64,000 nt of DNA from Oceanobacillus sp. J11TS1. Its GTDB lineage: Bacteria > Bacillota > Bacilli > Bacillales > Amphibacillaceae. The notes beneath the pieces are model-generated. The model was not told where the DNA came from. It saw nothing but the letters and a program-made list of their open reading frames with translations, and made no database searches. The stretch covers positions 1-64,000 of the forward strand of contig NZ_BORO01000007.1 in NCBI RefSeq assembly GCF_018333215.1. The letters run 5' to 3'. Positions 44,482 through 57,554 of this stretch are shown piece after piece (the stretch's first letter is position 1; the number at the start of each line of letters is the position of its first letter). Position numbers and translations under genes: made by a program.

Positions 44482-45312
44482 ATGGCGATTAAAAAGTATA
44501 AACCAACCTCAAACGGTAGACGTAACATGTCTGTATCAGATTTTGCAGAGATCACTACAACTACTCCTGAGAAATCCCTTTTAGCTCCATTATCAAAGCG
44601 TGGTGGACGTAATAACCAAGGGAGATTAACGGTTCGTCATCAAGGCGGCGGTCATAAGCGCCAATACCGTATTATCGATTTTAAACGCGATAAAGATGGT
44701 GTTCCAGGACGCGTTGCTACAATCGAATACGATCCTAACCGTTCAGCGAACATTGCATTAATTAATTATGCTGACGGTGAGAAACGTTATATCCTTGCTC
44801 CGAAAAATATAAAAGTAGGGCAAGTTATTGAATCTGGTGAAAATGCAGATATTAAAGTAGGTAACGCATTACCGCTAGGAAGCATTCCAGTAGGTACAGT
44901 TATCCACAACATCGAATTAAAACCAGGTCGCGGAGGACAATTAGCTCGTTCTGCTGGTGCAGAAGCTCAAATCCTTGGACGCGAAGATAAATATACACTA
45001 GTACGTCTTGCTTCTGGAGAAGTTCGTTTAGTATTAACAACTTGCCGTGCAACAATCGGTCAAGTGGGTAACATTGAACATGAACTTATCCGCGTAGGTA
45101 AAGCTGGTCGTTCTCGTTGGAAAGGTATCCGTCCAACTGTTCGTGGTTCTGTAATGAACCCTAATGATCACCCGCATGGTGGTGGTGAAGGACGCGCACC
45201 AATCGGACGTAAATCACCAATGTCACCTTGGGGCAAACCAACTCTTGGTTACAAAACGCGTAAACGCAATAAACCATCTGATAAGTATATCGTTCGTAGA
45301 CGTAAAAAATAA
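44482..45312 (+). CDS. rplB: Ribosomal protein L2
   Basis: 276-residue core 50S protein required for peptidyl transferase activity. Signature [17 protein letters not shown] near residue 219 with the key histidine is intact; start [15 protein letters not shown] is typical. GAAGGAGGG precedes the ATG. Confidence 0.98.
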   Translation: MAIKKYKPTSNGRRNMSVSDFAEITTTTPEKSLLAPLSKRGGRNNQGRLTVRHQGGGHKRQYRIIDFKRDKDGVPGRVATIEYDPNRSANIALINYADGEKRYILAPKNIKVGQVIESGENADIKVGNALPLGSIPVGTVIHNIELKPGRGGQLARSAGAEAQILGREDKYTLVRLASGEVRLVLTTCRATIGQVGNIEHELIRVGKAGRSRWKGIRPTVRGSVMNPNDHPHGGGEGRAPIGRKSPMSPWGKPTLGYKTRKRNKPSDKYIVRRRKK

Positions 45313-45369
45313 ACGGAAAAACGGACGGGCTAAAGCACCCGTCTCTAATCCCCGGAAGGAGGCTTATCC

Positions 45370-45648
45370 ATGGGTCGTAGCTTGAAAAAAGGACCTTTTG
45401 CAGATGACCATTTATTGAAGAAAGTTGAAGTGTTAAACGCAGAAGACAAGAAGCAAGTAGTAAAAACTTGGTCTCGTCGTTCTACAATTTTCCCGCAATT
45501 CATTGGTCACACAATTGCAGTATATGATGGACGTAAGCATGTACCAGTATATATCACTGAAGATATGGTCGGTCATAAATTAGGTGAATTCGCACCAACA
45601 CGTACGTATAGAGGACACGCTGGTGACGATAAGAAAACAAAACGCTAA
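45370..45648 (+). CDS. rpsS: Ribosomal protein S19
   Basis: 92-residue 30S head protein. [14 protein letters not shown] start and the signature [16 protein letters not shown] near residue 70. The site GGAAGGAGG is 8 nt before the ATG. An inverted ACGGGC/GACGGGTG-like pair in the preceding spacer is weak. Confidence 0.97.
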   Translation: MGRSLKKGPFADDHLLKKVEVLNAEDKKQVVKTWSRRSTIFPQFIGHTIAVYDGRKHVPVYITEDMVGHKLGEFAPTRTYRGHAGDDKKTKR

Positions 45649-45666
45649 TGAGAGGAGGTACTAGGC

Positions 45667-46008
45667 ATGCAAGCTAAAGCCGTTGCGAAATCAGTTCGTA
45701 TTGCTCCTCGTAAGGTTCGTTTAGTTGTAGATCTAATTCGAGGAAAAAAAGTTGGCGAGGCGATTGCTATTTTGAAACATACTCAACGTGGCGCTTCTCC
45801 AGTCGTAGAAAAAGTATTAAATTCTGCAGTTGCTAATGCAGAGCATAATTATGAAATGGATGCAGACAATCTTGTGGTATCTGAAGTTTTTGTTAACGAA
45901 GGAGCTACTTTGAAACGTTTCCGTCCACGTGCACAAGGACGTGCAAGCAGAATCAACAAACGTACTAGCCACATCACAGTAGTGGTAACTGAAAAAAAGG
46001 AGGGATAG
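45667..46008 (+). CDS. rplV: Ribosomal protein L22
   Basis: 113-residue 50S protein lining the exit tunnel. [18 protein letters not shown] start and the tunnel hairpin region [15 protein letters not shown] near residue 80. GAGAGGAGG precedes the ATG. Confidence 0.97.
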   Translation: MQAKAVAKSVRIAPRKVRLVVDLIRGKKVGEAIAILKHTQRGASPVVEKVLNSAVANAEHNYEMDADNLVVSEVFVNEGATLKRFRPRAQGRASRINKRTSHITVVVTEKKEG

Positions 46009-46011
46009 TCA

Positions 46012-46653
46012 GTGGGTCAAAAAGTTAATCCAACAGGTCTTCGCGTAGGTGTCATTAAAGACTGGGAGTCTAAATGGTACGCTGGTAAAGACTATGCAGA
46101 CTTACTGCATGAAGATATTAAAATCAGAGAATATCTTGAAGGACGTCTTAAAACGGCTGCTGTTTCTTCTATTGAAATCGAACGTGCAGCAAACCGTGTA
46201 AACATTACAATTCACACTGGTAAACCAGGAATGGTAATTGGTAAAGGCGGTTCTGAAGTTGAAGCTTTACGTAAATCTTTAAACAACTTAACTGGCAAAC
46301 GAGTTCACATTAATATCGTTGAAATCAAAAAAGTAGATATTGATGCAACACTTGTCGCTGATAACATTGCTCGTCAATTAGAAAATCGTATCTCATTCCG
46401 TCGTGCTCAAAAGCAAGCTATCCAACGTGCGATGCGTGCTGGAGCAAAAGGAATTAAAACACAAGTATCTGGACGTCTAGGCGGTGCGGATATCGCTCGT
46501 GCAGAACATTACAGTGAAGGAACAGTGCCACTTCATACTTTACGTGCTGACATTGACTACGGTACAGCAGAAGCTGATACAACGTATGGTAAATTAGGTG
46601 TTAAAGTATGGATCTATCGTGGAGAAGTCCTTCCAACTAAAACCGATAAATAA
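46012..46653 (+). CDS. rpsC: Ribosomal protein S3
   Basis: 213-residue 30S protein, slightly shorter at the C terminus than in B. subtilis. KH domain with [16 protein letters not shown] near residue 73; C-terminal [14 protein letters not shown] and [14 protein letters not shown] start 3 nt after the rplV stop, with AAGGAGGGA inside the rplV end. Confidence 0.97.
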   Translation: MGQKVNPTGLRVGVIKDWESKWYAGKDYADLLHEDIKIREYLEGRLKTAAVSSIEIERAANRVNITIHTGKPGMVIGKGGSEVEALRKSLNNLTGKRVHINIVEIKKVDIDATLVADNIARQLENRISFRRAQKQAIQRAMRAGAKGIKTQVSGRLGGADIARAEHYSEGTVPLHTLRADIDYGTAEADTTYGKLGVKVWIYRGEVLPTKTDK

Positions 46654-47296
<643 letters not shown>

Positions 47297-47321
47297 GATT
47301 CCAGAGGGGAGGTTAACCTCA

Positions 47322-47585
47322 ATGTCTGAACGTAATGATCGTAAAGTTTATACTGGTCGTGTTGTATCCGACAAAATGGATAAAACTATTACAGTTTTAG
47401 TTGAAACTTACAAGTTCCATAAACTTTATGGAAAACGTGTTAAGTATTCTAAGAAATTTAAAACACATGATGAGAACAATGTTGCAAAAACAGGCGACAT
47501 CGTACGTATTATGGAAACTCGCCCGCTATCAGCTACCAAACGTTTCCGTTTAGTAGAAGTAGTCGAAGAAGCGGTAATTATTTAA
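47322..47585 (+). CDS. rpsQ: Ribosomal protein S17
   Basis: 87-residue 30S OB-fold protein. [21 protein letters not shown] and [20 protein letters not shown] are the family signatures. AGAGGGGAGG lies 13 nt before the ATG; the open frame from 47226 overlaps rpmC and is not used. Confidence 0.96.
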   Translation: MSERNDRKVYTGRVVSDKMDKTITVLVETYKFHKLYGKRVKYSKKFKTHDENNVAKTGDIVRIMETRPLSATKRFRLVEVVEEAVII

Positions 47586-47588
47586 TAA

Positions 47589-47996
<408 letters not shown>

Positions 47997-48030
47997 TAAG
48001 AAATTTCCTCATCAAGGAGGTGCGTAAAGC

Positions 48031-48342
48031 ATGCATGTAAAAAAAGGTGATAAAGTCAAAGTGTTATCCGGTAAAGACCGCGGTAAAGAAGGCACTGTAT
48101 TAGAAGCATTTCCAAAGAAAGAGCGCGTATTAGTAGAAGGCGTGAACATGATTCAAAAACATGCGAAACCTTCTCAAGACAACCCACAAGGTGGAATCTT
48201 GAATATCGAAGCTCCAATTCATGTTTCTAATGTATTGCCAATCGATCCGAAGTCCGGAGAACCAACTCGTGTTGGCTATGAAGTAAGAGATGGTAAAAAA
48301 ATCCGTATTGCTAAAAAATCCGGTGAAGCATTAGATAAATAA
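48031..48342 (+). CDS. rplX: Ribosomal protein L24
   Basis: 103-residue 50S assembly initiator. KOW motif [19 protein letters not shown] at residues 3-21; [15 protein letters not shown] follows. AAGGAGGTG precedes the ATG. Confidence 0.97.
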   Translation: MHVKKGDKVKVLSGKDRGKEGTVLEAFPKKERVLVEGVNMIQKHAKPSQDNPQGGILNIEAPIHVSNVLPIDPKSGEPTRVGYEVRDGKKIRIAKKSGEALDK

Positions 48343-48369
48343 GTTTTTCTGTGAAAGGAGGGCTAACGC

Positions 48370-48909
48370 ATGAACGAATTAAAACAAAAATACCAAGATG
48401 AAATTGCATCATCTTTAATGAATAAATTCAATTATGATTCTGTAATGGAAGTACCTAAAATCGAGAAAATCGTGATCAACATGGGTGTTGGTGACGCGGT
48501 TCAAAACTCAAAGGCATTAGACAGTGCTGTTGAAGAATTAGCTTTAATTTCTGGTCAAAAACCATTAATCACTCGTGCTAAGAAATCAATCGCAGGTTTC
48601 CGTCTTCGTGAAGGAATGCCAATTGGTGCAAAGGTTACTCTACGTGGAGAACGCATGTATGAGTTCCTACAAAAGCTAGTTGCTGTATCTCTTCCACGTG
48701 TACGTGACTTCCGCGGGATTTCTAAAAAGGCATTTGATGGTCGTGGAAACTACACTTTAGGTGTAAAAGAACAGTTGATTTTCCCAGAAATTAATTACGA
48801 TAAAGTAAGTAAAGTTCGTGGAATGGATATTGTTATTGTAACGACTTCCAACACTGACGAAGAAGCTCGTGAACTTTTAGCTGGACTGGGCATGCCTTTC
48901 CAAAAGTAA
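48370..48909 (+). CDS. rplE: Ribosomal protein L5
   Basis: 179-residue 50S protein binding 5S rRNA. Signature [16 protein letters not shown] near residue 29, and [18 protein letters not shown] near residue 116. AAAGGAGGG precedes the ATG. Confidence 0.98.
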   Translation: MNELKQKYQDEIASSLMNKFNYDSVMEVPKIEKIVINMGVGDAVQNSKALDSAVEELALISGQKPLITRAKKSIAGFRLREGMPIGAKVTLRGERMYEFLQKLVAVSLPRVRDFRGISKKAFDGRGNYTLGVKEQLIFPEINYDKVSKVRGMDIVIVTTSNTDEEARELLAGLGMPFQK

Positions 48910-48914
48910 GCTAA

Positions 48915-49124
<210 letters not shown>

Positions 49125-49153
49125 TCCCCGATTCGGGAAGGAGGTAATTAGTA

Positions 49154-49552
49154 ATGGTTATGACAGATCCAATTGCAGATATGCTTACTCGCATTCGTAA
49201 TGCGAACATGGTTAAACATGAACAATTAGAGCTTCCTGCTTCTAAAATTAAAAAAGAGATCGCTGATATCCTGAAACGCGAAGGCTTTGTAAAGGATTAT
49301 GAGCTAGTTGAAGACAACAAGCAAGGTATATTACGTATCTTCTTAAAATACAGCGCAAACGAAGAAAGAGTTATTACAGGAATTAAACGTATCAGTAAAC
49401 CAGGTTTACGCGTATATGCTAAAGCTGATGAAGTACCACGTGTATTGAATGGTCTTGGCATTGCTATCGTATCAACTTCTAATGGAGTGCTTTCTGATAA
49501 GGAAGCTCGTTCTCAAGCAGTTGGTGGCGAAGTACTAGCGTACGTTTGGTAA
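49154..49552 (+). CDS. rpsH: Ribosomal protein S8
   Basis: 132-residue 30S protein. [16 protein letters not shown] start and the 16S-binding [19 protein letters not shown] near residue 99. S8 is the classical spc operon autoregulator in E. coli. GGAAGGAGG precedes the ATG. Confidence 0.98.
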   Translation: MVMTDPIADMLTRIRNANMVKHEQLELPASKIKKEIADILKREGFVKDYELVEDNKQGILRIFLKYSANEERVITGIKRISKPGLRVYAKADEVPRVLNGLGIAIVSTSNGVLSDKEARSQAVGGEVLAYVW

Positions 49553-49583
49553 GAACTTATTTTTATAAGAGGAGGTGCAAGGA

Positions 49584-50120
49584 ATGTCTCGTGTCGGACT
49601 TAAGCCTGTAGAAATTCCAGAAGGTGTAGAGTTGAAATTCAACGGAACTACACTAACGGTCAAAGGACCAAAAGGTGAATTAACAAGAGATTTTCACCCA
49701 GATATTAAAATCAATGTTGAAGGTAATATTTTAACTGTAGAGCGCCCAAGCGATCACAAAGATCACCGTGCCCTACATGGTACTACCCGCAGCTTAATCA
49801 ATAACATGGTAGTTGGTGTAAGCAAAGGTTTTGAAAAATCATTGGAAATCAACGGTGTTGGTTACCGTGCTCAAAAGCAAGGGAACAAAACTGTTATTAA
49901 CGCTGGTTATTCACATCCTGTTGAAATTGACCCAATTGACGGTATTGAAATCGAAGTACCTAAAAACACACAAGTTGTTGTAAAAGGTATTGATAAAGAA
50001 TTAGTAGGTGCAGTTGCTGCTAATATCCGAGCAATCCGCCCGCCAGAGCCTTACAAAGGTAAAGGTATTAAATATGCGGATGAATATGTACGTCGTAAAG
50101 AAGGTAAAACTGCTAAGTAA
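49584..50120 (+). CDS. rplF: Ribosomal protein L6
   Basis: 178-residue 50S protein. [15 protein letters not shown] start and the C-terminal signature [30 protein letters not shown] at 49584 has GAGGAGGTG 7 nt upstream; an in-frame start at 49575 overlaps that site. Confidence 0.97.
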   Translation: MSRVGLKPVEIPEGVELKFNGTTLTVKGPKGELTRDFHPDIKINVEGNILTVERPSDHKDHRALHGTTRSLINNMVVGVSKGFEKSLEINGVGYRAQKQGNKTVINAGYSHPVEIDPIDGIEIEVPKNTQVVVKGIDKELVGAVAANIRAIRPPEPYKGKGIKYADEYVRRKEGKTAK

Positions 50121-50149
50121 GTTGTTAGCTTGAGAAAGGAGTGACCCAG

Positions 50150-50509
50150 ATGATCACAAAGCCTGACAAAAATGTTATTCGTAAAAAGCGTCACAACCGT
50201 GTGCGCCGAACATTATCAGGAACTACAGAACGTCCACGTTTAAATGTGTATCGTTCTAACAAAAACATTTATGCTCAATTGATTGATGATGTAAATGCTG
50301 TTACCCTAGCAAGTGCTTCTACAATGGATAAAGAACTTGGAATCAGCGGAAGTAATACGGAAGCTGCTAAACAAGTGGGGGCAGCTATTGCGAAACGTGC
50401 AATTGACAAAGGATATAAATCCGTAGTATTTGATCGTGGTGGTTATTTATATCATGGACGTATCAAAGCTTTAGCAGAGGCAGCTCGTGAGGAAGGCCTT
50501 GAATTTTAA
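50150..50509 (+). CDS. rplR: Ribosomal protein L18
   Basis: 119-residue 5S rRNA-binding protein. [20 protein letters not shown] and [21 protein letters not shown] are typical. ATG at 50150 follows GAAAGGAG by 8 nt; the frame extends to GTG 50141 within the ribosome site. Confidence 0.97.
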   Translation: MITKPDKNVIRKKRHNRVRRTLSGTTERPRLNVYRSNKNIYAQLIDDVNAVTLASASTMDKELGISGSNTEAAKQVGAAIAKRAIDKGYKSVVFDRGGYLYHGRIKALAEAAREEGLEF

Positions 50510-50534
50510 GAGTAAAAGGAGGTAACCATCTATA

Positions 50535-51038
50535 ATGAATACGAATATTGATCCGAGCAAATTAGATCTTGAAGAACGTGTTGTTACGGTCAACCGTGTT
50601 GCAAAGGTTGTAAAAGGTGGACGTCGTTTCCGCTTTGCAGCTCTCGTGGTTGTAGGTGACAAAAACGGTCATGTAGGTTTCGGTACTGGTAAAGCACAAG
50701 AAGTACCTGAAGCTATTAAAAAGGCAGTAGATGATGCTAAGAAAAACTTAATTACTGTACCAATCGTTGGCACAACCATTCCACATGAAATTCATGGACA
50801 GTTTGGTTCTGGAAACGTATTGATGAAGCCAGCTTCTGAAGGTACTGGAGTTATCTCTGGTGGTCCAGTGCGTGCGATTTTAGAGCTTGCTGGTGTAGGT
50901 GATATCCTAACTAAATCTTTAGGATCTAATACACCAATCAACGTAATCCGTGCTACATTGAACGGTTTAACTAATTTAAAAACAGCTGAAGACGTAGCTA
51001 AATTACGTGGAAAGTCTGTTGAAGAACTGTTAGGATAA
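50535..51038 (+). CDS. rpsE: Ribosomal protein S5
   Basis: 167-residue 30S protein important for decoding accuracy. [20 protein letters not shown] near residue 19 and [21 protein letters not shown] near residue 105. The spectinomycin loop looks wild type. AAAGGAGGTAA precedes the ATG. Confidence 0.98.
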   Translation: MNTNIDPSKLDLEERVVTVNRVAKVVKGGRRFRFAALVVVGDKNGHVGFGTGKAQEVPEAIKKAVDDAKKNLITVPIVGTTIPHEIHGQFGSGNVLMKPASEGTGVISGGPVRAILELAGVGDILTKSLGSNTPINVIRATLNGLTNLKTAEDVAKLRGKSVEELLG

Positions 51039-51051
51039 GGAGGGAAACACA

Positions 51052-51234
51052 ATGTCTAAAAAATTGGAAATAACCCTCACTCGTAGTGTTATCGGCGGCA
51101 CTGACGTTCAACGCAAAACGGTTGAAGCGTTAGGGTTAAAGAAAATTCGTCAATCGGTTGTACGTGAAGATACTCCAGCCGTTCGTGGTATGGTTAACAG
51201 AGTGTCCCACTTATTGACAGTTAAAGAAGTATAA
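51052..51234 (+). CDS. rpmD: Ribosomal protein L30
   Basis: 60-residue 50S protein; [15 protein letters not shown] start and [16 protein letters not shown] end match the short bacterial family. AAGGAGGG precedes the ATG. Confidence 0.97.
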   Translation: MSKKLEITLTRSVIGGTDVQRKTVEALGLKKIRQSVVREDTPAVRGMVNRVSHLLTVKEV

Positions 51235-51264
51235 TTAAATTTTGTTTAAAGAGGAGGTGCTCGC

Positions 51265-51705
51265 ATGAAACTTCATGAATTAAAAGCGGCAGAAGGATCT
51301 CGTAAAGAAAGAAACCGTGTAGGTCGCGGAATGTCTTCCGGTAACGGTAAAACTTCTGGACGTGGACATAAAGGTCAAAAAGCACGTTCCGGTGGTGGAG
51401 TAAGACCAGGTTTTGAAGGTGGTCAAATGCCTTTATTCCAACGTTTACCAAAACGTGGTTTTACAAACATTAACCGTAAAGAATATGCTATTGTTAACCT
51501 TGATACACTTAATCGCTTTGAGGATGGTACTGAAGTTACCCCAGAGCTATTATTAGAAACTGGTGTCGTAAGCAAATTAAACGCTGGAGTTAAGATTCTT
51601 GGAAAAGGTCAATTAGAAAAGAAATTAACTGTTAAAGCTCATAAGTTCTCCGCATCTGCGAAAGAAGCAATTGAGGCAGCGGGCGGTCAATCTGAGGTGA
51701 TCTAA
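51265..51705 (+). CDS. rplO: Ribosomal protein L15
   Basis: 146-residue 50S protein. Glycine/arginine-rich N-terminal extension ([20 protein letters not shown]) and the C-terminal [19 protein letters not shown] signature. GAGGAGGTG precedes the ATG. The secY start follows its stop by one base. Confidence 0.97.
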   Translation: MKLHELKAAEGSRKERNRVGRGMSSGNGKTSGRGHKGQKARSGGGVRPGFEGGQMPLFQRLPKRGFTNINRKEYAIVNLDTLNRFEDGTEVTPELLLETGVVSKLNAGVKILGKGQLEKKLTVKAHKFSASAKEAIEAAGGQSEVI

Positions 51706-51706
51706 T

Positions 51707-53002
51707 TTGTTTCAGACACTCTCCAATTTTTTGCGAGTAGCAGATATAAGGAATAAAATTATATTTACACTGCTTATGCTTATTGTATTCCGTATTGGCA
51801 CGTTTATCCCCGTGCCTTTTACAGATAAAGCAGCGATTGATTTTATGATGAATCAGCAAAATGTGTTTGGCTTTATGAACACATTTGGTGGCGGGGCATT
51901 ACAAAACTTCTCCATTTTTGCAATGGGAATCATGCCTTACATCACAGCATCGATTATTATGCAGCTACTGCAAATGGATGTTGTTCCGAAATTTGCTGAA
52001 TGGAAGAAGCAAGGGGAAATGGGGCGTAAGAAAATTGCTCAAGTAACACGCTATGCTGCAATTGTCATAGCATTTGTTCAAGCAATTGCTATGTCAATTG
52101 GCTTTAATGCCATGGCTGGCGGCTTACTTATTCATGATCCCGGCGTAATGAAATTCTTAACCATAGCAATTGTGTTAACTGGTGGAACAGCCTTTCTTAT
52201 GTGGTTAGGTGAACAGATTACTGCTCATGGTGTTGGTAATGGTATCTCTATCATTATCTTCGCTGGTATCGTTGCTGCTATTCCGAACGGCGCTGCACAA
52301 TTGTACAATCAATACTTCTCTAATCCAGGGAATGAATTGTTTATAAATATCGTTATTGTAGCGATTATTGTACTTGTGATTATCGCAGTTACGGTTGGAA
52401 TCATTTTTGTAAACGAAGCGTTACGAAAAATTCCAGTACAGTATGCGAAGAAATTAGTAAATCGTACACCAGTAGGCGGTCAGTCAACGCATCTGCCAAT
52501 TAAGGTAAATGCGGCAGGGGTAATCCCAGTTATCTTTGCGATTGCCTTTATGATTGCACCGACAACCATTGCTGGATTTTTTGAAGGAAATCAAATAGCA
52601 AGTACAGTGACGTATATTTTTGATTACACACGACCTGTGGGTATGATAATCTATGTAGCACTGATCATTGCTTTCTCATATTTCTATACGTTTGTTCAGG
52701 TCAATCCAGAACAAATGTCAGAGAACTTGCAAAGACAAGGTGGCTATATCCCAGGTATTCGCCCGGGACACAATACAGAAGAATACTTAACAAGGGTTAT
52801 CAATCGACTAACTTTTGTTGGTGCGCTATTCTTAGCATTTGTTTCTGTATTTCCAATTATTTTGGGCAGTCTTGCAAATTTACCATCGACAGTACAGATC
52901 GGCGGTACTAGCTTAATAATTGTTGTTGGTGTCGCGTTAACAACAATGAAACAATTAGAAGGTCAGCTTGTGAAGCGACATTATAAAGGGTTTATTAAGT
53001 AA
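51707..53002 (+). CDS. secY: Preprotein translocase subunit SecY
   Basis: 431-residue, ten-helix channel protein of the Sec translocon. IFTLLMLIVFRIGTFIPVP (TM1 region), GGALQNFSIFAMGIMPYITASI (plug/TM2 region), GVGNGISIIIFAGI, and the cytosolic loop QGGYIPGIRPG. TTG start with GAGGTGATC about 8 nt upstream in the rplO end. Works with SecE (16.1 kb). Confidence 0.97.
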   Translation: MFQTLSNFLRVADIRNKIIFTLLMLIVFRIGTFIPVPFTDKAAIDFMMNQQNVFGFMNTFGGGALQNFSIFAMGIMPYITASIIMQLLQMDVVPKFAEWKKQGEMGRKKIAQVTRYAAIVIAFVQAIAMSIGFNAMAGGLLIHDPGVMKFLTIAIVLTGGTAFLMWLGEQITAHGVGNGISIIIFAGIVAAIPNGAAQLYNQYFSNPGNELFINIVIVAIIVLVIIAVTVGIIFVNEALRKIPVQYAKKLVNRTPVGGQSTHLPIKVNAAGVIPVIFAIAFMIAPTTIAGFFEGNQIASTVTYIFDYTRPVGMIIYVALIIAFSYFYTFVQVNPEQMSENLQRQGGYIPGIRPGHNTEEYLTRVINRLTFVGALFLAFVSVFPIILGSLANLPSTVQIGGTSLIIVVGVALTTMKQLEGQLVKRHYKGFIK

Positions 53003-53006
53003 GTAA

Positions 53007-53681
<675 letters not shown>

Positions 53682-54140
53682 GTCAAGCCTCTTAACGAAC
53701 AGATTAGGTGCAAAACCGATGCTGAGAAGTTATAATGAGTGAGATAATGTGTAATGCTTTTATCAAACACGATAAATAATTGGTTTATCAACCTTTTGAT
53801 ATAAAACGAACAATTGCCTAGGTGATGGTGAGAGCTGATATACGTTAACAAATTGATTTTCTTAGCACAGGTCCATTTGTACGTATGATGCAGGATAGTG
53901 ATTCAGGTCAGTACAATTGATGTCTCGGTTGTGAACGGCCGGTTGTCCTACGCTGGCCAATGGAGGAAGCAGCGCTTATGGTTGATTTTATATGATGAAT
54001 GTGCGCTAAAAGGTACGTTAAATGTTTCCCGAAGGACCGCATAGCTTTAGATGTACGGCTCGTGTCACAAAAGGGAAATTAAGCTTTATCCTTGATTTAG
54101 ATAAGGTTGTAACTGATTTGAAGAAGGGAGATCACACACA
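53682..54140. other. 459-bp spacer in place of map, no gene seen
   Basis: Bacillaceae normally carry map and a small KOW-domain gene between adk and infA. None of the six frames here shows methionine aminopeptidase motifs or a ribosome-site-linked frame. GC-richer words with GGCC/GGCC and TACGGCTCGTG-type palindromes occur around 53930-54070. AGAAGGGAG (54122-54130) is the infA ribosome site. Confidence 0.6.
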
Positions 54141-54359
54141 ATGGCGAAAGATGATGTTATTGAAGTAGAAGGTACAGTGACAGATACATTGCCGAATGCG
54201 ATGTTTAAAGTTGAGCTTGAAAATGGCCATACAGTATTGGCGCATGTATCTGGTAAAATCCGTATGCACTTTATCCGCATTTTACCAGGCGATAAAGTAA
54301 CGGTTGAACTTTCTCCGTATGATTTAACCAAAGGACGAATTACGTACCGTTATAAATAA
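54141..54359 (+). CDS. infA: Translation initiation factor IF-1
   Basis: 72-residue S1/OB-fold factor binding the A site of the 30S subunit. [24 protein letters not shown] and [18 protein letters not shown] are typical. AAGGGAG precedes the ATG. Confidence 0.97.
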   Translation: MAKDDVIEVEGTVTDTLPNAMFKVELENGHTVLAHVSGKIRMHFIRILPGDKVTVELSPYDLTKGRITYRYK

Positions 54360-54375
54360 ACGAGCTCCGATCTAA

Positions 54376-54504
<129 letters not shown>

Positions 54505-54527
54505 AAAACAGGAGGTGCTAGCATTCT

Positions 54528-54893
54528 ATGGCACGTATTGCAGGTATTGATATTCCACGTGATAAACGTGTAGTAATTTCTTTAACTTACATTTATGGTA
54601 TTGGTAAAACTACTGCACAGGAAATCCTTAAAGAAGCAGGCGTTTCTGAAGATACTCGTGTCCGTGATTTAACGGAAGATGAATTAACAAGAATTCGTCA
54701 AGCGATCGATAACTACACTACAGAAGGAGACCTTCGTCGTGAAGTATCTTTAAACATCAAACGTTTGATTGAAATCGGATCTTATAGAGGTATCCGTCAT
54801 CGTCGCGGATTACCAGTTCGTGGACAAAAAACAAAGAACAACTCTCGTACACGTAAAGGCCCACGTAAAACAATGGCTAACAAGAAAAAGTAA
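54528..54893 (+). CDS. rpsM: Ribosomal protein S13
   Basis: 121-residue 30S head protein. [20 protein letters not shown] start, and [22 protein letters not shown] near residue 90. GGAGGTG lies 12 nt before the ATG. Confidence 0.98.
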   Translation: MARIAGIDIPRDKRVVISLTYIYGIGKTTAQEILKEAGVSEDTRVRDLTEDELTRIRQAIDNYTTEGDLRREVSLNIKRLIEIGSYRGIRHRRGLPVRGQKTKNNSRTRKGPRKTMANKKK

Positions 54894-54914
54894 TGTAAGG
54901 AGGTAAGCTTACAA

Positions 54915-55304
<390 letters not shown>

Positions 55305-55307
55305 TTT

Positions 55308-55475
55308 AACTGTATAGAATTTATCAATCCTGTCAATAATGGTTGATAAAACGTACAGTTATCTACATGTGTAGATAAACAGATTCCAAGACAGTTCGTA
55401 CGAAAGATTTTTAGGTAGCGCAGAAACGCCAACTGCCTTATTTGAGGAATTTCGGTTAGACTATGTGGTCTAGCC
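55308..55475 (+). promoter_or_regulatory. Structured rpsK-rpoA leader
   Basis: Three hairpins lie in the 204-bp spacer: nested AACTGTA/TACAGTT (55308-55360) enclosing TTATCAA/TTGATAA; TTATCTAC/GTAGATAA (55359-55378, loop ATGT); and GGTTAGAC/GTCTAGCC (55454-55475). The first two share bases and so are partly exclusive. No T tail. They may tune rpoA relative to the ribosomal genes. Confidence 0.5.
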
Positions 55476-55508
55476 GGGGTTTCGACGTTTTAAAGGAGGG
55501 TTTGTAAA

Positions 55509-56453
55509 ATGATCGAGATAGAAAAGCCGAAAATTGAAACGCTTGAAATCAGCGATGATGCTACTTTTGGTAAATTTGTAGTTGAACCGCTAGAACGTGG
55601 ATATGGTGCCACACTTGGAAACTCCTTGCGTCGTATCTTATTATCCTCACTACCGGGTGCTGCTGTAACAACTGTTCATATCGACGGGGCACTGCATGAG
55701 TTTTCAACGATTGACGGGGTTGTGGAGGATGTAACTACCATCATTCTAAACTTGAAGAAACTTGCACTTAAAATCTATTCTGATGAACCAAAAACATTGG
55801 AAATTGATGTTCAAGGAGAAGGAGTCGTAACTGCTGCAGATTTAACTTTTGATAGTGATGTAGAAGTAATGAATCCTGATCTTCATATTGCGACATTAAA
55901 CAGTAAAGGCAATCTTCACATGAAGTTGACTGCTGAAAGAGGTCGTGGTTATCGTCCAGCAGATGAGAACAAGTTTGATGATCAACCAATTGGTGTTATT
56001 CCAATTGATTCCATCTTCACACCAGTATCTCGTGTTACTTATCAAGTAGAGAATACACGTGTCGGTCAAATTTCAAATTATGATAAACTAACACTAGATG
56101 TTTCAACTGACGGTAGTATTCGCCCTGAAGAAGCAGTTTCTCTAGGTGCGAAAATTATTTCCGAGCATTTGAATATCTTTATTGGCTTAACGGATGAAGC
56201 GCAGAACGTGGAAATTATGGTTGAAAAAGAAGAAGACCAAAAAGAAAAAGTAATGGAAATGACCATTGAAGAGCTTGATCTTTCGGTTCGTTCTTACAAC
56301 TGCTTGAAGCGTGCTGGTATTAACACCGTTCAAGAGCTTGCAAATAAATCAGAAGAAGATATGATGAAGGTCCGTAATTTAGGACGTAAATCATTAGAAG
56401 AAGTAAAAGTAAAATTAGAAGATCTAGGATTAGGTCTTAGAGACGATGACTGA
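55509..56453 (+). CDS. rpoA: RNA polymerase subunit alpha
   Basis: 314-residue alpha subunit. N-terminal dimerisation domain with [25 protein letters not shown]-type region near residue 25 and the C-terminal domain with [17 protein letters not shown] and [16 protein letters not shown], which contacts UP elements and regulators. AAAGGAGGG precedes the ATG. Confidence 0.98.
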   Translation: MIEIEKPKIETLEISDDATFGKFVVEPLERGYGATLGNSLRRILLSSLPGAAVTTVHIDGALHEFSTIDGVVEDVTTIILNLKKLALKIYSDEPKTLEIDVQGEGVVTAADLTFDSDVEVMNPDLHIATLNSKGNLHMKLTAERGRGYRPADENKFDDQPIGVIPIDSIFTPVSRVTYQVENTRVGQISNYDKLTLDVSTDGSIRPEEAVSLGAKIISEHLNIFIGLTDEAQNVEIMVEKEEDQKEKVMEMTIEELDLSVRSYNCLKRAGINTVQELANKSEEDMMKVRNLGRKSLEEVKVKLEDLGLGLRDDD

Positions 56454-56497
56454 TAAAGCAGTCACCTGTAAAGTTTTAAAAAAGGGAGGGATAGTCC

Positions 56498-56851
56498 GTG
56501 GCTAGAAAATTAGGACGTACAACAGATAGTCGTATGGCTCTTCTTCGCAACCTTGCATCTGATTTAATTATTCATGAACGCATTGAAACTACAGAAGCAA
56601 AAGCGAAAGAGTTAAGAACGATTGTAGATAAAATGATTACTCTTGGTAAGCGTGGCGATTTACATGCACGCCGTCAAGCTGCTTCATTTTTATACAACAA
56701 AGAAGCTGATGAAGAAAATAACGTGGTTCAAAAATTATTTGATGATGTTGCTGCGCGCTATGAAGATAGACAAGGTGGTTATACACGCGTTCTTAAACTT
56801 GGTGAACGCCAAGGCGATGGCGCTAAAATGGCAATCATTGAGTTGGTTTAA
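56498..56851 (+). CDS. rplQ: Ribosomal protein L17
   Basis: 117-residue 50S tunnel-exit protein. [20 protein letters not shown] start and [23 protein letters not shown] end. GTG start after AAGGGAGGG. Last gene of the S10-spc-alpha run. Confidence 0.97.
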   Translation: MARKLGRTTDSRMALLRNLASDLIIHERIETTEAKAKELRTIVDKMITLGKRGDLHARRQAASFLYNKEADEENNVVQKLFDDVAARYEDRQGGYTRVLKLGERQGDGAKMAIIELV

Positions 56852-56865
56852 TTTACTACAACGGC

Positions 56866-56914
56866 AAGGGGCAGGACTCAATCTCTCTCAGAGGTTATCC
56901 AAGCCCTTTTTTTG
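56866..56914 (+). terminator. Terminator after rplQ
   Basis: AAGGGGC...GCCCTT with an inner GGA-CTC/GAG-TCC stem (56868-56905), then seven T. Ends the long ribosomal transcript. Confidence 0.8.
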
Positions 56915-56976
56915 TATGAAAAATGGATATATTTTTATGAAGTGAATTTTGAGTATAATTATATAGCTGATTACTA

Positions 56977-57405
56977 CCGCTACAGAAATACACTACGCTT
57001 TCCGTGGGCTTGTCCTCAGCCTCGTTTAAAGAAGACTTGCTGATTGGCAAGCCGACAGGCGCAGACAGAAGCAAAGTCGCGCTTATGCCTGTGGTAGAAA
57101 AAAAGAAGTTCGCTTTTTTTCTGCGGGGTCTTCACACTACGCATTCCCACAGGAGTCTCCGTGTATTTCTTCCGCTGGTTATAGTTCTTTATCATGGATT
57201 ATTCCTTTATAATGATAAAAACATTAATTCAATGAGTTTTATAATTAGCTGTTACTATAGCGTTGGAAATGTACCTAGACTGCGCAGGAAAAAATATAGG
57301 TGAGCTTCACAGTGCGTCAGTACAAGAGAGCTCACCTAGTACTGCGGTACTCGTACTACCAAAACCGTAGCCGCCCGTGGAAAGCGGAGTATATCTCCGG
57401 AGCGG
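56977..57405. repeat. Palindromic Bacillaceae intergenic repeat, nested
   Basis: The 33-bp segment 56977-57009 (CCGCTACAG... GTGGGC) recurs inverted and diverged at 57373-57405 (GCCCGTGG...AGCGG). A second inverted end occurs inside, near 57141-57180 (CCCACAGGAGTCTCCG, then GTGTATTTCTTCCGC), which closes a unit of about 205 bp. A T-rich hairpin (AGAAAAAAAGAAG/CTTTTTTTCT) lies at its centre. The style matches palindromic units I recall from many Bacillaceae spacers. Frames of 99 and 60 codons across it have no ribosome sites and are not genes. Confidence 0.75.
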
Positions 57406-57554
57406 ATGATTCTCACAAAATATGTTCGATATTTGTTTTCTTTATTGGTCTAGCTCATACTTTCTTTCATGAAGAGAAATAGATAAAATAATCATGACAA
57501 GTCATTAACCAGGGGAATTACATAATAGAAAAAGTAGGAGAGGGAGGTGTCTGG

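Noticed and set aside
57004-57482. Two plus-strand frames of 99 and 60 codons
   Set aside because: They run through the palindromic repeat and have no ribosome sites or family similarity.
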